This document shows, in pieces, positions 41,654-53,281 of a DNA stretch of 64,000 nt (position 1 is the stretch's first letter; the number at the start of each line of letters is the position of its first letter). This DNA is from Candidatus Altimarinota bacterium (lineage in GTDB: Bacteria > Patescibacteriota > Gracilibacteria > BD1-5 > UBA6164). The notes beneath the pieces were generated by a model. It saw only the letters and a program-made list of their open reading frames with translations, was not told the DNA's origin and made no database searches. The position numbers and the translations under genes were made by a program. Where the stretch lies: contig JAAXWG010000001.1 in NCBI GenBank assembly GCA_013350285.1, positions 124,001 to 188,000 on the forward strand. The letters run 5' to 3'.

Positions 41654-43147
41654 TTAAGAAGGATTAGAACATTCTCAATTTAATAGCCCTCATTTTATTC
41701 AATTTGTCCAATTTTCAAAAACTTTTTTTACTTCTTTATCTCTCATATTACCAAAAATAAAATCAAGTATCATGCTATCAAGTTTTCTTTTTTCATCTTT
41801 CATAAAATTTGGATATAAGCTTCCATTTACTTTATAAGAATTTATAGGACAAACTCCAATATAAGATTTATAAACATTTTCATTATATCAAGGAAGTCCG
41901 TCAAGAGTTGATGCCTGAACCATAATTTTTGTTGTTTCACTTTCTATCATTACTTTATAAGTATCACTTCATGTTTCTTGTAATTTTGCCATCATAAAAT
42001 TATCATCCCCCATTCTTCCAAGCATTCTTCCTTCATCACAACTATAAATCTTTCCATCATAATTATAAGCAACTTGCCCTATACAAGCACCACAAGGACT
42101 TCTATTATCCATAAAATTAGGATCTTTAGGATGAAATATTTTTGCAAGGTAAATATTTGTCAATTGCTCACAAAATAATACTCCGTTTTTATTAAGTTCT
42201 ATAATATATTCCATTGAATTTTTATAAAAATCAAAAAAATCTTCCGAAGAATATCAAAGATTTTTTAAATCAACTTCTGCAAATCCATAAGGATTAAGTG
42301 AACGAATAAATATACTATCAAGTCCAAGTTCCACATAAGTATCTATAATTTCTTTATATTTTGGAAGTGCTTTTTTTGTAACAGTTAAAAGTGCTCACAT
42401 TTTTTTATCAAATCCCCTTTTTTTATATTCCTCATTAATTCTTTTTATCCAATAAGTAACTTGTTCAAAACTATTTCCTCATAAAAAAACTCTATTATAA
42501 TTATGAATTTCTTCATCTCAATCTAAAGATGAAGAAATAGAAATATTATTTTGTATCAAAAAATCTAATTTATCTTCATTCATAAGAGTAAGATTTGTCA
42601 CTAATGAAAAAAATACCTTTTTTCATAAATGAAAAGATCGTATCTGAGCTTGTTCTACTATATATTTTGTCACTTCCCAATTAGCAAGAGATTCCCCTCA
42701 TTGAAATTCTATTGTTATTCACGGTGATGAAGTATGAAAAATGGTATCAAGAACTCCATCAGCCGTTTCTTTTGTCATATCCATATCATGAGCTTCCATA
42801 GGAGCAACCGCCGCATGACAATATTGACACTTATGATTACATCTAAGAGTCGTTACAATAATATGAAGAGACGGTCCATAAGCAAGGAAATGATTTTTTG
42901 TAGCATAAGCTTGTGCCATATCATTTTCAAACCCTTCTTTTTTTATAAATCAATTTTTTAATAATTCTTCATATTTTTCTCAAGACTCAATTTTCCCTTC
43001 AATAAAAAGAGAAAATTCTTCTTTTGTGAGGAAACTATATTTTCCAATATCATTGGTTATAAGATAAGTATTTTCATCAAATTTTTTAAAGCGGAAAAAA
43101 GCTATTTTTTCACTTCTTAAATTTTTAATTTTTTCTATAGATAGCAT
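41654..43147 (-). CDS. hxsB: Radical SAM/SPASM maturase, HxsB-like
   Basis: A 497-aa protein. An N-terminal domain (FFRFKKFDENTYLITNDIG, FLTKEEFSLFIEGKI) resembles the leader-binding start of HxsB maturases. LHIIVTTLRCNHKCQYCHAA holds CxxxCxxC at residues 103-110, followed by IEFQGGESLANWEVTKYIVE, FFSLVTNLTLMNEDKL and ISSSLDGDEEIHNYNR. A SPASM-like C-terminus has CGACIGQVAYNYDGKIYSCD, then VCPINSYKV and a final CSNPS. It would modify the adjacent His-rich precursor. Base composition is less AT-rich than most of the run. Confidence 0.7.
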
Positions 43148-43161
43148 AAAAATAAGGTTAA

Positions 43162-43362
43162 TTACAAACTTTCATTATATAAGGCAAGAACATAATTCAT
43201 AAATTCATTAAAAATTTCTTCTTGTTCTTGTTCGTTTTCTCAAAATATAAAAACTTGTCAATTATCATAAGTAATATCATAATCACTAAAATCTTCTATT
43301 GCCTTATTGATAATATCAATTGGATATAAACTAATCTCTATTTTGAAATTTTTTTTTCACAT
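43162..43362 (-). CDS. Short HxsD-like protein (66 aa)
   Basis: MGKKNFKIEISLYPIDIIN, then KAIEDFSDYDITYDNGQVFI and EEIFNEFMNYVLALYNESL. The plan of beta strand, helix with a KA pair, strand, and a terminal 'F.Ny.La' helix parallels the N-terminal domain of HxsD, whose hallmark is an LLNDYxLRE motif. Its ATG lies inside the end of the longer HxsD-like gene (32 bp overlap), so translation is coupled. It precedes the HxsB-like gene by 14 bp. Probably a partner that binds precursor or maturase. Confidence 0.55.
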
Positions 43363-43915
43363 TTTCTATTGCATTAATATCTAAATGAATTTGTGGTTCT
43401 TGCTCTCAAGAAGAAAAATTTATCTCTCCTTCTGTTTCTTCTTCTATTTCTTTCAATATTCTTTGTATTTCCTCTTCATCTATTTTTAAATCAGGATCAT
43501 TTTCTATTTCTCTTAAAATTTCATCAATATCTTTATCAAAATCAATTTCATTTCTTTCTTCTTGTCTTTTTTCTGTGTCTATTTGAATAAAATTATTCAT
43601 ATCAAGACTATTTGCAATTGCTGCTCCAACTATTTTTTCTCTTATTTCTTTATTATCTTTTTCAAGTGTATCTCTCAAATATACAGAAAGTATTTCATCA
43701 CTAAAATCTGCAAGAATTGTTTCTATATTTTCTTCTTGTTCCTTCTTTGTACATTGAAGTATAATATTTCCATCCGTGTCAAGTTTAAAGAAAAAATAAG
43801 CTCTATTAAGAAAATTATAAGCTGCCTTTAAAACGATATTTTGAGAAAAAATATTTGTATCAATGAGAAGTTCAAATTTATTTCACTCAATTACTTCTTT
43901 TAAAAAAGATTCCAT
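43331..43915 (-). CDS. hxsD: HxsD-like protein with acidic extension
   Basis: A 194-aa protein. Residues 1-105 follow the HxsD pattern: FELLIDTNIFSQNIVLKAAY, NFLNRAYFFFKLD, DEILSVYLRDTLEKDNKEIR (compare LLNDYxLRE) and EKIVGAAIANSL. Residues about 120-175 are strongly acidic (DKDIDEILREIENDPDLKID, repeated Glu), probably a flexible or coiled linker not usual for HxsD. HxsD is a small partner of the HxsB/HxsC maturases; its biochemical role is unknown. It starts 20 bp after the pyrophosphatase stop and is likely cotranscribed with it. Confidence 0.6.
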
Positions 43916-43935
43916 ACCTATATAATTAAAAAATA

Positions 43936-44520
43936 TTAATCAAACTTTGGAAGATATTCTTCTCTATATCTTTCCTCACACTCTTTTATAATTTTTACTG
44001 CTTCTTCTTTTCAAAAAAATCATTCCACTTTTCCTGTTCAAGGTTTTTTAAGATATTTATAATATTCCCAAAAATGTGTTGTTTCTTTTTGCCAATATTC
44101 TCAAAGTTGAGCAATATCTGTGATATGATCTTGTCTTTTATCATCATTAACAACTGCTATTATCTTATCATCTACTTCTCCCCCATCAACAAATTTCATC
44201 ACTCCAATAATACGAAGCTCAACAAGTGTTCACGGAAGTATGTCTTCTGTAAGATTTATAATTTCTACATCAAGTGGATCATTATCCAAATCCCAAGTAG
44301 ATGGAATTGCTCCATAGGAAAATGGATATGCAAGAGAAGAATACCCAACTCTATCGAGCTTCAGAGTTCAGGTTTCTGTAATAAGCTCATATTTATTTAT
44401 AAGTTTTGCATTATTTTCAACTATTGCATTTATTATTCATTCTTCTTCTGAAACAAATGCTGGAAGTACATGAAGAAGATTAAGCATATATTTACTTGGC
44501 TTAATATTTATATTTGCCAT
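43936..44520 (-). CDS. ppa: Inorganic pyrophosphatase, class I
   Basis: A 194-aa soluble enzyme hydrolysing PPi. The metal-binding pattern is visible: YPFSYGAIPSTWDLDNDPLD gives the DxDPxD block, and VMKFVDGGEVDDKIIAV supplies the DxxxxDDK block. ELITETGTLKLDRV replaces the usual EIPKGSR.KYE.DK start. The start at ATG 44520 gives a normal length. It lies between alr and the HxsD-like gene on the same strand, with 20 bp to the latter, so the peptide cluster may be read from a housekeeping promoter upstream. Confidence 0.92.
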
Positions 44521-44598
44521 AAATTACATTAAAAAATTAAAATCCTAATAAGTATATATTTTTTACCAAATTTTCAAATATTTTTCTCTTTTTTCTAT

Positions 44599-45741
44599 TT
44601 ACTTATAAACTCTTTTAATTTGTGTTTGAAATCTTACAAGAATCTCATAACTAATTGTTCCAATATTTTTTGCAATATTTTCAATACTATTTTTATCTTC
44701 TTTGTTTGTTGAAATAATTTCAATTTCATCTCAAACAAAAACTTCTCTCTCTCAAAAATCAAAACTTGAAATATTCATAGAAATTCTCCCAACATAAGAA
44801 ATATATGTTCATTTATATTTCACAAATCCATTATTTGAAAGCCTTCTATCCAATCCTTCAAAATATCCAAAAGGAATACTTGCAATATTTGATTTTTTTT
44901 CAAGTAAAAAAGTTCCATTGTATCCTACTTTTTCTCATATAAAAAGATTTTTATGAATACTTACAATATGAGAGTAAACAGATAATACTGGTTGAAGTTT
45001 TTCTCCAAAAGCATAAAATTTATCATCCTTCTCAAGTGGATTATATCAATAAAAAGCAATTCATGGACGATAGGCATTAAAAAAATTATCTCGTATTTTG
45101 AGAAGTCCTGCACTTGCTCCTATATGTCTATATTGTGGCGAAAATCAAGCTTCTTTTATTTTTTCGTAGAGATTTTTAAATTTTTGTATTTGTGCTTCCA
45201 TAGATTTTCCATCACTTTCATCCGCTCCAGCAAGATGACTACATACTCATTCAAGAGTAATTTTCGAATTATTTTTTAGTAATTCAAGAATTTCTCTCAA
45301 ATCTTTTTCATCAACTCCTTCTCTATTCATTCAAGTATTGAGAAAAAGATGAATTTTTATTTTCTTCTTTAATTGACAAAAATATTGCAAAGTAGAAAAA
45401 TTATAGATACAAAAAGAGCTTATATGAAAATCAAAAAATCTATAATTTTCCTTAAACATCTCTGATAAAACAAGAACTTTTTTATGCGAATATTTTTTTA
45501 TATATTGATATTCTACAAAAGAATCTATTGCTACCATAGGAGTGTTCAATTTATTTATCATTTTAGCTATTCCTTGAAGTCCGTGTCCATAAGCATTCGA
45601 TTTCAAGACTGGAAAAAGTATTGCATCTTTTTGAAGTGATTGTAAATATTCAAAATTACTACAAAGCTTTTTTGTATCAATTTCTATTCTATTGATACTT
45701 TGGTAGTTTTTTTTAAATATTTTTTTTATTTGGTCTATCAT
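44599..45741 (-). CDS. alr: Alanine racemase
   Basis: A 380-aa PLP enzyme making D-Ala for peptidoglycan. The PLP lysine is in LFPVLKSNAYGHGL at about residue 47. MNREGVDEKDLREILELL carries the usual MnR.G motif, ASAGLLKI and AYRPGIAFYG follow, and the second catalytic Tyr is in KVGYNGTFLLE. SYVGRISMNISSFDF matches the conserved 'GrisMD' block, with Asn for Asp. It lies just after a terminator that ends the ATP synthase operon. Confidence 0.92.
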
Positions 45742-45771
45742 AATTTTTATATTAATTTCTTGTTTATAATA

Positions 45772-45806
45772 TTTAAAAAAATAAAAACTCCAATTGGAGT
45801 TTTTAT
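45772..45806 (-). terminator. Terminator after atpC
   Basis: ATAAAAACTCC-AATT-GGAGTTTTTAT (45781-45806) is a perfect inverted repeat followed on the minus strand by a T run. It overlaps the atpC stop codon and separates the ATP synthase operon from alr. Confidence 0.75.
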
Positions 45807-46234
45807 TTTTTTAAATCATAGAGTTTCAACTGAGCAATAGATTTGAGAAGCATATCTTCAGCTTCTATAAACCTTTCCATATCCATTCTATCACTAGAAT
45901 CTTTATATCTTTGCATAAGTTCTAAAGCAAATGTTCTTGCATGTTCCGCTTCATGTATGCTTACATCTTCAATATCTATAAGCATATCAGACATTATCTT
46001 TACTTGAGAATCTTTTACTTCAACAACTCATGATCCTATCGCAAAATCATCTCTTCTTTCAACTCCATTTTCATCACGAATAATAAGATACATCGTGCTT
46101 GGACGAATAGAGGTAATAAGTGGTGCATGTTTTTCTAATATAGTTATCTCTCAAAGTCCTGTCATAAGAGACAAAGAAATAACATTATTTGACACAAATG
46201 CTTCCCCATTAAATGAAAGTATTTTTACATTCAT
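45803..46234 (-). CDS. atpC: ATP synthase F1 epsilon subunit
   Basis: A 143-aa subunit of the F1 stalk. An N-terminal beta sandwich (MNVKILSFNGEAFVSNNVIS, LGEITILEKHAPLITSIRPS) is followed by a C-terminal helical hairpin (IHEAEHARTFALELMQRYKD). GEITILEKHAPLI is the family signature. The ATG at 46234 is 27 bp after atpD, so they form one unit. Membrane-associated on the cytoplasmic side. Confidence 0.9.
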
Positions 46235-46261
46235 AATAATTATATTTTCTTTATAAGTTAA

Positions 46262-47656
<1,395 letters not shown>

Positions 47657-47684
47657 AAATAGATATTAAAAATTAAGTTATTTT

Positions 47685-48089
47685 TTATTGTTTTACATCC
47701 ATTGCTTTGTTTGCAAGTCTATCAGCTTCTTTGTTTTTTTCTCTTGGTATCCAAGAAAATACAATTTTTATTTTATTTTTATTTATTATATCTTTTATTT
47801 CAAAATAAATTCATTTCAAATCATCATTTTTTACTTTCCATACTCAAGATAATTGACTCGCAACAAGTTTTGAATCCATAAACATTTCTACTTGTTTTGC
47901 TTCAAGCTCTATTGCTCGTTTTATTCAAAAAAGTACAGCACTATATTCAGCAAAATTATTTGTACAAATTCATAAGTAACTATATCTTCTTTCTAAAATT
48001 TTTTCATTTTCATCAATAATTACAACTCCTATTCAGGATTCTCAGGGATTTCCTCTACTTCCTCCATCAGTAAAAATAGACAACTTCAT
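47685..48089 (-). CDS. rnhA: Ribonuclease HI family protein
   Basis: A 134-aa enzyme cleaving RNA in RNA-DNA hybrids. FTDGGSRGNPGESGIGVVI carries the first catalytic Asp and the GGSRGNPG loop. NNFAEYSAVLFGIKRAIE has the Glu, VEMFMDSKLVASQLSG the second Asp, and EADRLANKAM the final Asp. The form resembles the short RNase HI domains of many bacteria. It sits between small membrane protein and atpD, an unusual insertion in an ATP synthase operon. Confidence 0.9.
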
Positions 48090-48091
48090 AA

Positions 48092-48385
48092 TTATATTGT
48101 TGTATCAAAATTATCCTTTTCTTCATTTTTACTTATTTTTTCCTCATGAGCTCAAAATCCAACATAAAAATATTTTCTAAAAACAATTGTAAGTACAAAG
48201 ATAAGAAGGAGAAGAATAAGAGCAAATTTGTTATAAACAGAATCTCATGTTGGTGCTACTTCATATCAAAAAATTTGACCTCAAAATCAATACAAAACTC
48301 ATAAAACGAGACTAAACAAAACCCAATATACAACAAAAAGAATTATATTAAGAATAAGTTTAGCAACTATAGGAAAATCTTTCAT
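48092..48385 (-). CDS. Small two-helix membrane protein
   Basis: A 97-aa protein read with several UGA glycines. Two hydrophobic stretches are visible: VAKLILNIILFVVYWVLFSL (residues about 7-26) and KFALILLLLIFVLTIVF (about 52-68). A charged C-terminus (GAHEEKISKNEEKDNF) follows. No family recognised. It is 2 bp before rnhA and lies inside the ATP synthase locus, so it may be an assembly or I-like factor, but there is no sequence proof. Confidence 0.55.
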
Positions 48386-48442
48386 ACTATTTTTATTAAG
48401 TTATAATATATGGATTTTAATAGTTTTTTTAAAAAAGTAAAA

Positions 48443-49366
48443 CTATATGTCTTTTAAGGCTTCTACTCATCAAGTTATTTCAGAAACCTCTTTTGTAATC
48501 ATTGCCTGTCTTGCTTTATTATATTTCAAAGTCAAGGCTCATGCTATTTTACTTGCATTATCTTTTGCACTTTTCATTGCCACCATTCTCGCACTATGTT
48601 CTGAAGCTTTTGCTTCAAGAATTATTTCATAAAACATCAAATCAAGTATAAGTGGAATAATTTCATCAAGTATTTCTTCTTTGTTTGGTTCTATCTTATA
48701 TTCTGAAAAATCACTTCCAATCAATAACTCTTTTTCTAAATCTATATCTTCTCCAACAATTGTGAGAAGATAATCTTTTATTTCTTCTGGAATAATTGGC
48801 AAAAAAGGTCTCATTGTTGGAACTTGTTTAATTGTATTTATATAATGATTATAAAAAATAACAACTTTTTTGTATTTTCCAGATAAATATTCGTCTCTTA
48901 AATCTTTTGAAACTGTTTTCATCATAACCGGCTCAATATGATCACTAAAAATAGAAGAATAATCCGCAATTAAATTATGACCTGTTTTAGCAACAAACTT
49001 GGCACCCCTCTTTCCCATAGTAATAAAATCCATATTTTCTCATAAATTTTCTTTTATATAATTACTTACTTTTTTCATTACATTGATATTATATCATCAA
49101 CATAATCCCTTATTGGAAGTAATGATAATTCAAAGAACCTTATCTCTAGGAGTCTCTTCTTTTCAAACAAAAAATGGATGATTTGGAAGAGAATTATGGA
49201 TACGAAAAAATACCTTTAAGATTTCAAAAACAAAATCTTTTTTACTAAGTGCTTTATCTTGTGCTTTTTTCATCTTTACCGTTGAAATAAGCTCCATTGC
49301 TTTCGTTATTTTTCAAGTATTTTTTATAGAGTTAATTTTTCTCTTAATTTCTTTTGCTGATGCCAT
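48443..49366 (-). CDS. atpG: ATP synthase F1 gamma subunit
   Basis: A 307-aa central-shaft subunit. The N-terminal helix MASAKEIKRKINSIKNTGKI, then TKAMELISTVKMKKAQ, and the C-terminal helix LKYNKARQAMITKEVSEITG are the coiled-coil ends that turn inside the alpha/beta ring. GLCGGYNINV is the conserved central block. It is 22 bp after atpA. Length is at the upper end for the family. Confidence 0.95.
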
Positions 49367-49388
49367 TTTATTTTAAAATAATTTATAA

Positions 49389-50894
49389 TTATTTATATAA
49401 TTGAACTACCTTTTCTATAAGATCTTTTAAATTTTTTTCTGTTTCATCATTCATTGCCTTTTCTGTTTCTATTGAATTCAAAATAGTTTTTTCTTCTTCA
49501 AGAGAAGTATAAAAATCTGATTCTAGTTTTCCTATTTTTGTAACATCTATTTCATCAAAGAAACCATTTCCTCCTGCATATAAAGCACAAACTTGTTTTG
49601 CTACAGATACTGGAGCATATACTCCTTGTTTTAATATTTCCATCATTCTTTTTCCTCTTTCAAGTTGTTTTCTTGTTGCTTCATCAAGATCAGAAGCAAA
49701 TTGAGAAAATGCAGCAAGTTCTCTATATTGAGCAAGATCAAGCTTTAAAGTTCAAGCTACTTTTTTCATAGCTTTTATCTGTGCAGATCCTCAAACTCTC
49801 GATACAGACAATCAAACATTGATTGCTGGTTTTTGTCCACTATTAAATAAATCTGATTCCAAAAATATTTGTCCATCAGTGATAGAAATTACATTTGTCG
49901 GAATATAAGCAGATACATCTCAAGCTTGTGTCTCAATAATTGGCAAAGCTGTCATACTTCAAGCACCAAGTTCATCATTGAGTTTTGCAGATCTTTCAAG
50001 AAGTCTTGAGTGAAGATAGAATACATCTCAAGGATAAGCTTCTCTTCATGGTGGTCTTCTAAGAAGAAGCGACATTTCTCTATATGCATTTGCTTGTTTA
50101 CTTAAATCATCATAAATAATAAGAGCATGGCGACCATTGAACATAAAATATTCGGCCATAGAACATCATGAATATGGTGCAAGATATTGCATAGAAGCTG
50201 GAGCACTTGCTCAGGCACTTACTACAATAGTATATTCCATTGCTCCTCTTTTCCTTAACTCTTCAACAATTCTTGAAACTTTTCAATCTTTTTGTCCAAT
50301 TGCTACATAGACACAAATCATTTTTTTTCCTTTTTGATTCAAAATAGCATCAATTGCTACTTGAGTTTTACCTGTTTGTCTATCTCAGATGATTAATTCT
50401 CTTTGTCCTCTTCCAATTGGTACAAGTGAATCTATTGCTTTTATACCTGTTTCCATTGGTTCATGAACAGATTTTCTCGTCATAACTCATGAAGCAACTC
50501 TTTCTATAGGATAATGGTCACTTGCTTGAATATCTCCAAGTCCATCTATTGGATTTCAAAGAGCATCAACAACTCTTCAAATAAGATTGTCTCCTACAGG
50601 AACTTCAAGAATTTTTTTTGTTGCTGTTACCTTATCTCATTCTTTAATAGTGTTAAAACCATTAAGAATAACAATTCCCACAAAATGTTCTTCAAGATTA
50701 AGAGCTACTCAAACAGCTCCTGACTCAAAATTTACTACCTCATTGTAAGCAACTTTTGTAAGACCTGAAACATTTGCAACTCCATCTCAAAGATAAAAAA
50801 CCTCTCCAACATTTTCAATTTCAGGATTAAAATCAGCTGAATCTATATGGGTTTCTATATCCTTAATCAGGTTTATTAAAATATCGTTTGACAT
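49389..50894 (-). CDS. atpA: ATP synthase F1 alpha subunit
   Basis: A 501-aa subunit with non-catalytic nucleotide sites. [18 protein letters not shown] is the P-loop, its first Gly encoded by [42 protein letters not shown] and [16 protein letters not shown] are family signatures. Full length. On the minus strand between atpH and atpG in standard order. Confidence 0.97.
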
Positions 50895-50919
50895 AGGATT
50901 TAACTTTTAAAAATTAATA

Positions 50920-51267
50920 TTATTTTCTTATTTTTTTCTCAATATTACTAAAACTTATATCAATCAATTCATCATCTCTATAAATTTTTATTCCTCCTCA
51001 TAAATTTTCCTTAGCAATAAGAACAATTTCTTCTTTTTGTGGATTTTCATTAAATACTGATTCAAAAATTCTCAAGGCTTCATCTAAAACAACTTGTTTA
51101 GAAAGACTTGGATAGTATTCAACAATATAATCCTTTTTTCAAAGAATATTTTTCTTAAAGTATTTTGCTCATCTTTTTCAAAGTTTTTTCTTTAAGTCCA
51201 TATACTCTCGTATTCCAACTAAAAGATTTTTTAACTCAGAGATTTCTAATTCTTTAATAGAATTCAT
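50920..51267 (-). CDS. atpH: Short ATP synthase delta-like subunit
   Basis: A 115-aa protein in the position of atpH between atpF and atpA. Only the C-terminal part of delta is recognisable: EEIVLIAKENLGGGIKIYRD then DELIDISFSNIEKKIRK, corresponding to the 'GG..i...d.viDgS....L' end. The first about 70 residues are helical. Usual delta subunits are near 175 aa, so the N-terminal helical bundle that binds alpha seems reduced or missing. Identity rests mainly on the C-terminal motif and gene order. Confidence 0.65.
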
Positions 51268-51286
51268 TCTTTTCTTTTTTTAAGTT

Positions 51287-51760
51287 TTAATTTTTTATAG
51301 AACTAATTTGTTTTTCCATAAAATCTCTATTTACAATTTCTTTATCAAACAATTGTTTATTAAGTTGAAGTGAAAGGTCTATAATTTTTGATTTCATAGA
51401 TTCAAGCATTGTATTTCTCATTTTCTCAACATCTTCTTTTGCTCCATCTACAAGAGCTTGAGCATCTCTTTCAGCTTCAGAGAGAATTTTTTCTCTCGTT
51501 CTTTTTGCGATTACTTCAGATTCTCTTTTCATTTCCTCTGCTTGATTTCTTGATTCAAGAACTATATCACTTGCCTCTTTTTCAGCCGACTCTATTTTAT
51601 CTTTTGCAACTCTCTCACTTTCATTAATATTTTTTAATTTTTTTCTTCTTTCTTCTATTAAAAGAACTATTTTCTTTCAAAGAAAATGTTTAAATAAAAA
51701 TACAAGAAGTGAAAAATTAATTATTTGAGCTACAACGACTCCTATGCTTATTTCTTCCAT
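51287..51760 (-). CDS. atpF: ATP synthase F0 b subunit
   Basis: A 157-aa stator subunit. One N-terminal transmembrane helix (GVVVAQIINFSLLVFLFKHF) is followed by a long charged coiled coil (LIEERRKKLKNINESERVAK to KQISSIKN) rich in Ala/Glu/Lys heptads. It lies between atpE and atpH in the standard order. Confidence 0.9.
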
Positions 51761-51814
51761 ATTTTTTAAATAAATAAAACGAATAAAGTTCTTTTTCTTA
51801 AATTACAAAAATAA

Positions 51815-52255
51815 TTATGCTAATATCTTATTAGCAATAATAAGACCATAAATAGCAACTACTTCAATAAGAGCAAGAAATAATATCATAAATGCAAGTA
51901 CTGAACCTTTTGTTGCAGGATTTCTATTCATTGCTTCTAATGCAACCGAAACAACTGGTCATTCAAGGAATCCTACTCAAAATCAAGTTATTCAAATAGT
52001 AAGAGCTGCACTGAGTGCCTTTGAAGGATCAAGTCCTGTTTGTCATAAAATATTTAAAGCAATAAGAAGACCATAAATAGCAATTGATTCAATTATTGCA
52101 AGTCAAAGAATTGTAACAACAAGGAAAAAATTAGATAAACTTGGATTTTTTCCCATAAGTGTTATAGAAGTTCTTACAAGATTTGCTTGCCCTATAGAAA
52201 CTCATACTCATGGTAAGATTATTGCTAAAGCGGCACATAAATATATTAAATTCAT
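51815..52255 (-). CDS. atpE: ATP synthase F0 c subunit, tandem-duplicated (four helices)
   Basis: A 146-aa protein made of two c-type hairpins. The first has GVSIGQANLVRTSITLMGKN and ILGLAIIESIAIYGLLIALN; the second has GVGFLEGPVVSVALEAMNRN and LFLALIEVVAIYGLIIANKI. Each hairpin has an ion-binding Glu in the outer helix (AIIES, ALIEV). Typical c subunits are about 75-85 aa with one hairpin. A four-helix c with two carboxylates gives a ring with as many sites per helix pair as normal but half the number of chains. Whether it pumps H+ or Na+ cannot be told, though the Gln in SIGQA deserves comparison with Na+ types. Confidence 0.9.
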
Positions 52256-52299
52256 AAAAATAAATATTAAAAAATAAAAACAAATTCCCTATTTCCCAA

Positions 52300-53109
52300 T
52301 TAATGTAATTTTGCTACCTTTATAAATATCGCTACAAGAAGTGGGAATACAAAGGCTTGTATAAAAGCCACCATTAATTCTTGTATATAAACAATAATTG
52401 GTATAATTATAGGGAACTCAAACTTAACTAAACTCATCGTCATTCAAGAAAGTATTGTAAATATCATCATAAGAAGAGCTCATCACGAAGTAATATTTCC
52501 AAAAAGCCTAAAAGATAATGAAATTATTTTTGCCAAAATTCCTATTATTTCAAGAAGTCATAAAAATACTGAAATAACAATATCAAAAGCTTTTATAAGT
52601 ATAAAAAGAGGAATATCTACAAAAATAGGAAGTTTTCCTCTTTCAAAAGGAATATAATTTTTTCAAAGAAGAGGAAAATACTCATATACAAAATGTCCAA
52701 ATCAAAGATGACTCATTTGTTGGAAAAGCATATAAAAAATTGCACAAATAGCCATTCATAAATTAAAATTTATATCTGAAGTAGGGATTTTGATATAATG
52801 TTCCATTTCATGACCAAAAATAGGAACAAAAAATTCAAGAAGTATTCACAATAAATTAGAAAAAAGGATAACAAAAAAAAGTGAAATTATAAAAAGTTTT
52901 GGACCTCTTTTTTCTTCAACTCATAAAAGTTCTTCAAAAAAATCATAAGCTTTTTCAAAAAGCATATCAAAAAAAGTAACAAATCCTGAATTTTTAAAAA
53001 CATTAAAAGAAATGATAAGAATAAGAACTATTCCTAATTCCAAAAGAAGTCCATTAAACACTCAAGAAAATTTATAAACATCCAAAAATGCTGGTAAAAA
53101 TTCCTCCAT
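52300..53109 (-). CDS. atpB: ATP synthase F0 a subunit
   Basis: A 269-aa polytopic subunit. ISLSFRLFGNITSGGLLMMI carries the essential Arg of the ion path, and VAFIQAFVFPLLVAIFIKVA is the closing helix. Earlier ISLFFVILFSNLLGILLEFF and FGHEMEHYIKIPTSD are typical of the family. First gene of the atp operon, with a good promoter upstream (53140-53167). Confidence 0.92.
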
Positions 53110-53139
53110 CTTTAATTATTTATTTTTAAAACAGCTTGG

Positions 53140-53167
53140 ATTATATTTTAAACATAAAAAAATGCAA
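53140..53167 (-). promoter_or_regulatory. Putative promoter of the atp operon
   Basis: On the minus strand TTGCAT (53162-53167) and TATAAT (53140-53145) with a 16-nt spacer, about 30 nt upstream of the atpB ATG. Located in the divergent region with lysC. Confidence 0.5.
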
Positions 53168-53281
53168 ATGATTTTATATAGTTTTTTCTCTTGGAGAAAA
53201 GAAAAAAATTATACAAAATATTTTGCGAGTTTTAAAATTATGAATATAAATAAAAGGATAATTATCATTTTATAAAAAAAT

